Source of the DNA: an uncultured Bacilli bacterium
GTDB taxonomy: Bacteria; Bacillota_I; Bacilli_A; RF39; UBA660
DNA: 18,379 nucleotides
Reading direction: 5' to 3'
Assembly (NCBI GenBank): GCA_910585335.1
Contig: CAJUCU010000015.1
Location: forward strand, 8,257 to 26,635
Shown: positions 13,760 through 18,379 of the stretch, piece after piece
Position numbering within the stretch: position 1 is the first letter of the stretch
How the letters are laid out: each line of letters opens with the position of its first letter
Translations under genes and position numbers: made by a program
The notes under the pieces: generated by a model
Told to the model about the DNA's origin: nothing
What the model saw: only the letters and a program-made list of their open reading frames with translations
The model's database searches: none

Positions 13760-15037
13760 CTATTTATGAATTCCTCTTGTAATGATAAATGATACACCTT
13801 TTCTTTCATTTTTAATTGCGACATCATAACCCATCATATTTAGTGTTTTTTTGACAATGGATAATCCGAGACCAAATTGACCTTTGATTCCTTTACGGAA
13901 CGGAGTAAAAATTCCATTAAGCAAATCATCATCAATATTAGTCCCATCGTTATAAAGGATAATTTTATTAAACTTGGCAGTTATTTTAATAGTAGTATTT
14001 GCATATCTCATAAAATTTCCAAGTAGGTTATCTAGTATTGTTTCCCAGTGTTCTTCTGTTCCATAGTACTTAGACCACTTGTCCATTTCTAAAACAAATT
14101 TAATATCTTTTCTTTGGAACTTGAACTTAGAAACTTCGTTTTCCAAAATTTTTTTCATATCTACTTGAACAATTTCTAAATTTTTAGAATTTTTGAGATA
14201 ATCTAATTTATTTAAGTAAAGAAGTGAGTGTACTTTTTGTTCTAATTTATTTGCTTGCTCTCCAATTACTTTTAGAGCAGTATCTTTTTCTTCTACTCCA
14301 TCTTGGACAGCTTCCACATAAGATTTTATAACGGTGAGAGGTGTTTTAAAATCATGTGAGATATTTTGATACATTTGATTGCGATACTCTTCCTGGTTCT
14401 TAAGAGAAATTCGCATATCTTCAATAGCAAGTGCTAAAGAACGCATTTCATCATCCACTTCAAAATCCACTTTGTGATTATAATCGTCGTTATCAATATT
14501 ATCAATTTTATTTTTAAGCTTCTCTATTTTTTTTACAATAAATCCACTCCAAATAATTAATATTAGTGATATAGAAAGAAAGGTCATCAAAACAATTGGT
14601 AGGATTGCTCCTAATATTTTGGCTTTGGTGTGGTTAATATAAGTATCATTACTAATAGCTACTTTAGTAACCGCATCTTTTTTTATTGTATAATAATAGT
14701 AAGTGTTATGTTGGTATACAAATTTACCATAATCTTTTGTTAATTTGGCAATTAATTCTTTCGGATTTTTAATATGAATAATATCATAAATGTTTTCACT
14801 GGTAATGATAGAATCATTTACAATATATAAATAGCCGACTTCTGTATTTAGTAAATCTGTTTTAGTATTGGATTCAATTAATTCTAATGGTTCTCTTAAA
14901 TAATTATAAATATTTTCTTCTGCAACGGGCATTAACACTTTGGGAATTATGACTCCTAGTGCAATAAAGATAATAGCAAATGTTGCGACAATTAAGCACA
15001 GAAGCTGTCTTGATAATTTAGATGTCATCGATTTCAT
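13760..15037 (-). CDS. Membrane sensor histidine kinase
   Basis: The 425-residue sensor of an OmpR-type two-component system. There are two membrane helices, about 11-36 and 141-168, with an extracytoplasmic sensor domain between (about 37-140, rich in Tyr and Ile). A HAMP-like linker runs to about 218. The dimerisation box QNISHDFKTPLT has phospho-acceptor His228, the N-box is DNLLGNFMRYA, and the ATP lid is KGIKGQFGLGLSIVKKT. The ATP domain is compact, and the D/G1 region is unusually short (LYNDGTNIDDD). The start overlaps the response-regulator stop by ATGA, so the pair is coupled. The signal sensed is unknown; the divergent kinase-fold gene is a candidate target of the system. Confidence 0.95.
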   Translation of the reverse strand: MKSMTSKLSRQLLCLIVATFAIIFIALGVIIPKVLMPVAEENIYNYLREPLELIESNTKTDLLNTEVGYLYIVNDSIITSENIYDIIHIKNPKELIAKLTKDYGKFVYQHNTYYYYTIKKDAVTKVAISNDTYINHTKAKILGAILPIVLMTFLSISLILIIWSGFIVKKIEKLKNKIDNIDNDDYNHKVDFEVDDEMRSLALAIEDMRISLKNQEEYRNQMYQNISHDFKTPLTVIKSYVEAVQDGVEEKDTALKVIGEQANKLEQKVHSLLYLNKLDYLKNSKNLEIVQVDMKKILENEVSKFKFQRKDIKFVLEMDKWSKYYGTEEHWETILDNLLGNFMRYANTTIKITAKFNKIILYNDGTNIDDDLLNGIFTPFRKGIKGQFGLGLSIVKKTLNMMGYDVAIKNERKGVSFIITRGIHK

Positions 15038-15687
15038 AAGCGATACCCATACCCATAAATTGCAGAAATTTTAAGTTTTGGCATTTTCTTGCGGAGTCTT
15101 CTAACCAAATCATCTACGACTCTATCTGAGCCGAAATAGTCATCTCCCCATACAGAGTTTAGAATCTCCTCTCTTGAAAAGCTTTTTCGTTCATTTTTCA
15201 CAAATAATAGTAATAAATCAAACTCTAAAGTTGTTAAAATTATGTCTTTTGTATTTTCTTTTACTATTCGTGTTTCTTCGTCAATTGTATAATTTTTATA
15301 TTGAATAAGTGTATTAGAATTTTTATAAACTCGTTTGATGATATTATTCACCCTTAAGACGAGTTCTTTACTAGAATAAGGTTTCGTAATGTAATCATCG
15401 CTTCCTAGTTCTAAGCCTAGAATTTTATCTAAGTCCTGGTCTCTTGCTGAAGTAAAAATAACGGGTACTTCTTTGTCCTTTTCTCTGATAGCTTTGATTA
15501 CATCATATCCACTGATATCATCTCCTAACATAATATCTAAGATCCATAAGGAACAAGGACTTCCAATATATTCTATTGCGTCGCCTCCTTTTTCAAATGT
15601 GATGACATTATATCCTGCTTTTTCCAGATATGTTTTAATTAAGTTTGATAAGTCCTTTTCATCTTCTACTAAACAAATTGTATACAT
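15034..15687 (-). CDS. OmpR-family response regulator
   Basis: A 217-residue DNA-binding response regulator. The receiver domain has Glu8-Asp9 in the acidic pocket, phospho-acceptor Asp51 (WILDIMLG), Thr79 (IFTSARD) and Lys104 (ITKPYS). The C-terminal winged helix begins near 124 and contains LTTLEFDLLLLFVKN, the recognition segment DRVVDDLVRRLRKKM and the wing IYGYGYRL. AGGTGA precedes ATG 15687. It is the first gene of a unit with the kinase. Proteins of this family bind direct repeats spaced by one helical turn, and four such repeats lie in the adjoining intergenic region at 15854-15891. Confidence 0.95.
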   Translation of the reverse strand: MYTICLVEDEKDLSNLIKTYLEKAGYNVITFEKGGDAIEYIGSPCSLWILDIMLGDDISGYDVIKAIREKDKEVPVIFTSARDQDLDKILGLELGSDDYITKPYSSKELVLRVNNIIKRVYKNSNTLIQYKNYTIDEETRIVKENTKDIILTTLEFDLLLLFVKNERKSFSREEILNSVWGDDYFGSDRVVDDLVRRLRKKMPKLKISAIYGYGYRL

Positions 15688-15705
15688 AATACTTCACCTA
15701 CTAAT

Positions 15706-15714
15706 AGTATATCA
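15706..15714 (-). promoter_or_regulatory. Extended -10 promoter of the response regulator
   Basis: Minus strand: TGATATACT, that is TG plus one base plus TATACT (15706-15711). No recognisable -35 lies at the right distance, so activation or extended -10 recognition is likely. Confidence 0.55.
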
Positions 15715-15731
15715 CTATTCTTTTCTTTTTC

Positions 15732-15830
15732 CTATTTTCTTATTGGCATCCACTCCTTTCCTACGAATTTATATAAAGGTATTTTTTCGATATTAGCAAA
15801 GTGTTATTTTCTTATCGGCATCATCTCCTT
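15732..15830 (-). repeat. Two near-identical mini-ORF units encoding MPIRK
   Basis: On the minus strand, ATGCCAATAAGAAAATAG (15749 to 15732) and ATGCCGATAAGAAAATAA (15821 to 15804) both read Met-Pro-Ile-Arg-Lys-stop. The two differences are both at third codon positions. Each is preceded by a GGAG-type site (AAAGGAGTGG, AAAAGGAGATG), though only about 3 nt from the ATG. The units match at about 25 of 30 bases, with copies 72 nt apart. They may be leader peptides or a duplicated protein-binding site. Confidence 0.5.
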
Positions 15831-15853
15831 TTCATGTATCCATCTTATCAAGT

Positions 15854-15891
15854 AATTATCAAAGAATTATCAAAGAATTATGGGAAATTAT
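15854..15891 (+). promoter_or_regulatory. Four phased AATTAT boxes, likely activator site
   Basis: AATTAT occurs at 15854, 15865, 15876 and 15886, steps of 11, 11 and 10 bp. The first two sit in a repeated AATTATCAAAG and the last two in a repeated AATTATGGGA. The array ends 16 bp before the -35 of the kinase-fold gene. Same-face direct repeats are typical for OmpR-family regulators, and the regulator gene is adjacent. Confidence 0.6.
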
Positions 15892-15907
15892 GGGAAGACA
15901 CTTCGGC

Positions 15908-15936
15908 TTTACTTTTCTTATTGTTTCTATTAGAAT
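15908..15936 (+). promoter_or_regulatory. Promoter of the kinase-fold gene
   Basis: TTTACT (15908-15913), 17-nt spacer, TAGAAT (15931-15936). Both boxes are imperfect, fitting a promoter that needs an activator bound at the phased boxes just upstream. Confidence 0.6.
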
Positions 15937-15962
15937 AAAGTTGTAAGAAAGGATGTTATCGT

Positions 15963-16742
15963 ATGAAAAAGTTTCAGTTTAGTGAACTTCATTTTGATCA
16001 TCTTATCAAGCATCGGAATCAAGGAGAGAATAGTGTGGTATACGAAGATGGAATGCGGATGCTAAAAATATTGACTCAGTATTCTTCTGATGAGAAAGAA
16101 GAACTTTTCTATAAAGCGGATGCTATGTGTGATATAAAGATTGATGGTGTTATCTTTCCAGATGTTTATTATGTGATGGGTAATAAAGTAGAGGCTTACT
16201 CTATGGAAACATTTGTAAATTCTGATATTTTCTTTGATTATTATAGCAATTACTATTTTACTGACTATTATCAAATACTCCTAGCCTTTCAAAATGCTGG
16301 AAGGATTTTGAGAAATATTCATGCACATGATATTATTGGGAATGATATTTCTTTTTCCAATATTTTAGTAAATCCTTTAGGAGAACTTTGTTATATTGAT
16401 CTTTTTGATAGTTGTTACTTCAAAACTTATCGTTCTTCTTTATTTATTTCTTCCCTACTTTATGATTATCTTTCTTCATATAGAGGAAACCCTAATATTA
16501 TGGGCAATGATAATCTTGATCGAATTTCTTTGTTATTATCTGCTAATCATTTAATAGAGGCAAAAAACAATATTATGAAATTTATGATGGGAAAAACAGA
16601 ATCTATGAGAAATATAAAATATTATATTTCTCTATTAGAAAATACAGCTATTGAGGAGCACTTGCCTAATATTCCTTATTTGGATGAAATGATTAGTTCA
16701 AATGATTTTTCTTGTCATCTGCCATATTTAAAAAAGAGGTAA
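15963..16742 (+). CDS. Protein-kinase-like fold protein
   Basis: The 259-residue soluble protein carries the order of kinase-fold motifs. NQGENSVVYEDG (19-30) resembles a nucleotide loop. MLKIL has Lys35 as candidate ATP-binding lysine. RNIHAHDIIGNDISFSNILVN (117-137) corresponds to the catalytic loop with Asp128 and Asn133. CYIDLFDS (143-150) replaces DFG, with Asp146 as metal ligand. All four key residues are therefore present. The C-lobe is Tyr/Leu/Ser-rich and shorter than in Ser/Thr kinases. Phosphotransferase relatives such as APH, RIO or lipopolysaccharide kinases share the HxDxxxxN layout, so the substrate could be a protein or a small molecule. AAAGGA lies about 8 nt before the ATG. 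It is divergent from a two-component system and probably controlled by it. Confidence 0.7.
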   Translation: MKKFQFSELHFDHLIKHRNQGENSVVYEDGMRMLKILTQYSSDEKEELFYKADAMCDIKIDGVIFPDVYYVMGNKVEAYSMETFVNSDIFFDYYSNYYFTDYYQILLAFQNAGRILRNIHAHDIIGNDISFSNILVNPLGELCYIDLFDSCYFKTYRSSLFISSLLYDYLSSYRGNPNIMGNDNLDRISLLLSANHLIEAKNNIMKFMMGKTESMRNIKYYISLLENTAIEEHLPNIPYLDEMISSNDFSCHLPYLKKR

Positions 16743-16751
16743 GGCTCTTTT
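16732..16751 (+). terminator. Weak hairpin at the end of the kinase-fold gene
   Basis: AAAAGAG (16732-16738) pairs with CTCTTTT (16745-16751) around a 6-nt loop that contains the stop codon. The T run is short, so the larger hairpin at 16793 probably finishes the job. Confidence 0.45.
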
Positions 16752-16792
16752 CTTACTATCCATCGTTTTTGAAGAAGCAGGAAATAAAACAA

Positions 16793-16836
16793 AAAATAAG
16801 AAGAATGTCGTTAAATTATTCTTCTTATTTTCTTTT
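16793..16836. terminator. Two-way terminator between convergent genes
   Basis: A perfect 14-bp stem: AAAATAAGAAGAAT (16793-16806) with ATTCTTCTTATTTT (16818-16831), loop 11 nt. T-rich runs follow on both strands. It serves the kinase-fold gene (plus) and the CotF-like gene (minus, stop at 16836). Confidence 0.8.
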
Positions 16837-17153
16837 TAATTATTTAAGTCTATTAACTCTTGATTTAACATTTGAGCTTTCTCTTCTATTTTAGTACTAG
16901 TTTCTTTTTCTAGAGAATACCAGCCTTTTCTAAACATTAGTTCAAAAACTTCTCTTTGCATTTTAGCTATATTTAAAAACATATTATGATAGCTTTGATA
17001 AAGATGTTCATTGGAAGCTTCACTCATCGCTACTACATAATCTTTTTCTATACATTTTAGTGAGGATAATAAATCTCCTAAATAATCCTTATCATTTAAG
17101 TTCATTCCTTTTGGTACTTCCACTTTTGGATTCGCTATTTTATTATTATTCAT
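16836..17153 (-). CDS. CotF-like (coat F domain) protein
   Basis: The 105-residue protein matches the coat F domain pattern. NLNDKDYLGDLLSSLKCIEKDYVVAMSEASNEHLYQSYHNMFLN (about 18-61) is followed by KMQREVFELMFRKGWYSLE (64-82), a helical hairpin. Coat F proteins are spore-coat components in Bacillus and are also common in Firmicutes whose sporulation is unproven. ATG 17153 has AAGGAG 6 nt upstream, inside the end of the preceding CotF-like gene, so the two are coupled. The gene ends just ahead of a strong terminator. A coat location is family knowledge; actual spore formation cannot be judged from this window. Confidence 0.8.
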   Translation of the reverse strand: MNNNKIANPKVEVPKGMNLNDKDYLGDLLSSLKCIEKDYVVAMSEASNEHLYQSYHNMFLNIAKMQREVFELMFRKGWYSLEKETSTKIEEKAQMLNQELIDLNN

Positions 17154-17375
17154 TGTTTGCTCCTTCAGTTAAAAGATTTAGTATGGTTTGAGTATTTTCG
17201 TGAAACATATCACTTGCACGGTTCATTACGTCTTTGATATCATCTTCTTTCACTTGTTCTAGACAGTTATTTAATTTTTTTTGTAAGAAGAAAGATTCCA
17301 GTTAAACATATCAGATAGATAATCTAAATCCTTCCCTGTTATGATATTCGGTACTACTTCATAGTTTTCTTGCAT
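17146..17375 (-). pseudogene. Short CotF-like protein gene with a homopolymer frameshift
   Basis: From ATG 17375 the frame reads MQENYEVVPNIITGKDLDYL, then SDMFNWNLSSY, the usual start of short CotF-like proteins, and hits a stop inside a run of eight A (17275-17282 as T on the plus strand). The rest continues one frame away as LNNCLEQVKEDDIKDV, then NRASDMFHENTQTILNLLTEGANNE, ending at 17146. Nine A would give an intact 76-residue protein. Causes could be mutation, slippage-based switching, transcriptional slippage or sequencing error. Its stop overlaps the start of the next CotF-like gene (ATGAATAA). Only a weak ribosome-binding site precedes the ATG, and no convincing sigma-A promoter is seen; a sporulation sigma factor is possible. 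Confidence 0.75.
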
Positions 17376-17409
17376 AAATTCACGTATAATCTAATTATGA
17401 TAAAAGTGC

Positions 17410-17433
17410 AAAAAAAAGACACGTTAATGCCTC
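17410..17433 (-). terminator. Probable terminator of the Nudix gene
   Basis: Minus strand: AAAGA-GGC around TTAA with GTG-TCTTT, an imperfect stem just after the stop codon, followed by eight T. The T run is strong and the stem is poor. Confidence 0.45.
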
Positions 17434-17434
17434 T

Positions 17435-18040
17435 TTATTTAGAAAGACTGATTACTTTTTCTAGTACAGATTGATATTTTGAAAGGGCATCTTCTCCCTT
17501 ATTTACTAGAAAGTCTGTAAATGAAATTTCCTGTTCTTCCACTTCTGTTTCATTATCTTTTTTTATGACCCTTCCAGGGATACTACCTTTTCCTTTTTTT
17601 AGAAGTTCTAATGTTTCGTCGGCATTTACACGAACAAGGCCTAATAGTTCCTCTTTATCATAATGGAAGTCTTCTTCTTTTCCTTCATAAATGCAAACAT
17701 AGACATTGGCAAAGGCTCTGTCACGAAAGCCATCTTCTCTATCTAGTTTAAATGGAACCACATTTACTAAAGTCGCTGTTTCATAGCAAATATCTACTCC
17801 AATTTCTTCTTTTACTTCCCTACCAAATGCTTCTTTTACTGTTTCTCCTGCTTGAACATGACCAGAAGCAGTTATATATAATTTTTCTTTATCTTTTCTA
17901 ATTTGAAAGTAAATATTTCCTTCTTCATCATACAGCCAACAGTGAACGGTTTTATGCCATAATGCATCTCTATGTACAATACTTCTTTCTTCTTTTCCTA
18001 AGTATTTTCCGTTTTCGTCATAGATATCTAAATACTCCAT
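17435..18040 (-). CDS. Nudix hydrolase (YfcD/IDI-like)
   Basis: The 201-residue protein begins MEYLDIYDENGKYLGKEERS, then IVHRDALWHKTVHCWLY, the opening typical of YfcD-type Nudix proteins related to isopentenyl-diphosphate isomerase. A full Nudix box runs from Gly60 to Val82 (GHVQAGETVKEAFGREVKEEIGV), with the metal-binding glutamates kept. A helical C-terminal extension of about 60 residues follows the domain. AAGGAG lies 6 nt before ATG 18040. No promoter of its own is seen; it sits 57 nt after tRNA-Thr, behind that gene's terminator hairpin, so read-through may supply it. The substrate is unknown. It is not close to the other Nudix protein in this window. Confidence 0.9.
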   Translation of the reverse strand: MEYLDIYDENGKYLGKEERSIVHRDALWHKTVHCWLYDEEGNIYFQIRKDKEKLYITASGHVQAGETVKEAFGREVKEEIGVDICYETATLVNVVPFKLDREDGFRDRAFANVYVCIYEGKEEDFHYDKEELLGLVRVNADETLELLKKGKGSIPGRVIKKDNETEVEEQEISFTDFLVNKGEDALSKYQSVLEKVISLSK

Positions 18041-18052
18041 TTTAATCTCCTT

Positions 18053-18088
18053 TTTTAGAAAAGGAAATATCCTATGATATTCCCTTTT
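18053..18088 (-). terminator. Terminator of tRNA-Thr
   Basis: Minus strand: AAAAGGGAATATC (18076-18088) pairs over 13 positions (one G-U) with GATATTTCCTTTT (18059-18071), loop 4 nt, then TTTTCT. The T run is short and merges into the ribosome-binding site of the next gene, so partial read-through is likely. Confidence 0.75.
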
Positions 18089-18097
18089 ATTTTCAAA

Positions 18098-18171
18098 TGG
18101 TGCCGAATGACATAGTCGAAATGTCCTCTGACCCTTACCAAGGGCCTGTTTTACCGCTAAACTAAATCGGC
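18098..18171 (-). tRNA. tRNA-Thr (GGU)
   Basis: 74 nt including encoded CCA, discriminator A. The acceptor GCCGATT/ATTCGGC has one U6-U67 mismatch. The D-arm is GTTT/AAAC. The anticodon stem GGCCC/GGGTC has loop TTGGTAA, anticodon GGT. The variable loop is only 4 nt. The T-arm is GACAT-TTCGACT-ATGTC. The anticodon loop matches known tRNA-Thr(GGU). The mismatch and short D-stem pairing are slightly weak but within the range of real tRNAs. Confidence 0.88.
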
Positions 18172-18177
18172 ATATCT

Positions 18178-18243
18178 ATTCACTTTTTATTGCCATTTAT
18201 AATATAACACAAACTTGTTATCTAATAAATACTAAAAGTGAAT
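18178..18243. repeat. Inverted repeat flanking the tRNA-Thr promoter
   Basis: ATTCACTTTT (18178-18187) and AAAAGTGAAT (18234-18243) are perfect 10-bp arms 46 bp apart. A candidate minus-strand promoter, TAGATA (18219-18224)-17-TATAAA (18196-18201), lies between them. Confidence 0.5.
18196..18224 (-). promoter_or_regulatory. Candidate promoter of tRNA-Thr
   Basis: Minus strand: TAGATA (18219-18224), 17-nt spacer, TATAAA (18196-18201), about 25 nt before the tRNA. The match is moderate. Confidence 0.5.
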
Positions 18244-18269
18244 TTTATTAAAAAAGATTTTATTATTCA

Positions 18270-18309
18270 TAAAAAAAAATTGCAGTTGCATTTACAAACC
18301 ACAATTTTT
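18270..18309 (-). terminator. Terminator of a gene beyond the right edge
   Basis: Minus strand: AAAATTG (18302-18308, read in reverse) pairs with CAATTTT (18276-18282), with an inner GTT/AAC, and is followed by a T run. It implies a minus-strand gene ending between about 18331 and 18379. Which frame is coding cannot be decided from the 70 bases left. Confidence 0.6.
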
Positions 18310-18379
18310 CTATTTATTTCTATAGAACATTCACCTTACTGCTTTCATCCATCTTTTTCTACTGTGAATGGATTTTCTT

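Noticed and set aside
13723..13827. Longer N-terminus for the dehydrogenase
   Set aside because: It overlaps the end of the histidine kinase gene and places 35 unrelated residues before the conserved SDR start.
15473..15796. Plus-strand 107-residue ORF antisense to the response regulator
   Set aside because: No ribosome-binding site and fully explained as the shadow of the regulator gene.
16712..16894. Plus-strand ORF across the convergent terminator
   Set aside because: It runs through two hairpins and low-complexity sequence, with no ribosome-binding site.
1..18379. Mycoplasma-type code (UGA as Trp) and CRISPR arrays
   Set aside because: UGA ends yceD and the response regulator at sensible places and Trp is encoded by UGG; no regularly spaced repeat-spacer pattern was seen on either strand.
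18310..18379. Partial coding sequence at the right edge
   Set aside because: Two minus-strand frames each end in a stop within 70 bases and neither fragment is recognisable, so only the terminator is reported.

Overview
The window comes from a low-GC Gram-positive bacterium, most likely an uncultured gut-type member of the Bacilli/Erysipelotrichia-Mollicutes border. Base composition is strongly A/T-rich, Shine-Dalgarno sites (AAGGAG, GGAGG) precede nearly every gene, and sigma-A promoters are close to consensus. The order tmcAL (ylbM) divergent from yceD (ylbN)-rpmF is the one known from Bacillus subtilis. UGA is used as a normal stop (yceD, the response regulator), so this is genetic code 11 and not the Mycoplasma code. 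Two CotF-like spore-coat-type genes hint at a spore-forming ancestry.

Layout. 1-2026 (minus): C-terminally incomplete AddB/RexB-like nuclease. 2130-2983 (minus): a ribosome-linked operon, small ORF - yceD - rpmF, divergent from 3132-4973 (plus) tmcAL-gmk. 5008-6307 (minus): three tightly overlapping genes, two nucleoside-deoxyribosyltransferase-like proteins and a Nudix hydrolase. 6375-7867 (minus): a DUF362 protein and an unrecognised gene, each with its own promoter. 8060-9807 (minus): tRNA-Gln(CUG) and gltX, the latter broken by a one-base frameshift. 9867-11047 (minus): two unrecognised genes behind a perfect consensus promoter. 11343-12020 (plus): HAD hydrolase. 12028-12215: decayed IS256-type transposon remnant. 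12285-12584 (minus): unknown 99-residue protein. 12805-12881 (minus): tRNA-Met(CAU). 12952-15687 (minus): OmpR-type response regulator, histidine kinase, short-chain dehydrogenase. 15963-16742 (plus): kinase-fold protein divergent from the two-component genes. 16836-17375 (minus): two CotF-like genes, one frameshifted at a homopolymer. 17435-18040 (minus): Nudix hydrolase. 18098-18171 (minus): tRNA-Thr(GGU).

How it works together. Most of the window is translation housekeeping: a 23S/50S assembly factor with L32, the ac4C34 enzyme for elongator tRNA-Met (and an elongator tRNA-Met gene), GluRS beside a tRNA-Gln, and tRNA-Thr. The more unusual parts are (a) an L32 that carries a Prp-protease-type leader like that of Firmicute L27 and phage capsid proteins, placed so that cleavage would give the normal mature L32 N-terminus; and (b) the two-component/kinase-fold locus, whose shared intergenic region holds four helically phased AATTAT boxes and two near-identical mini-ORFs encoding MPIRK.

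Limits. All functional calls are by eye from translated motifs. Promoters and terminators are pattern matches. The two frameshifts could be biological or assembly errors.
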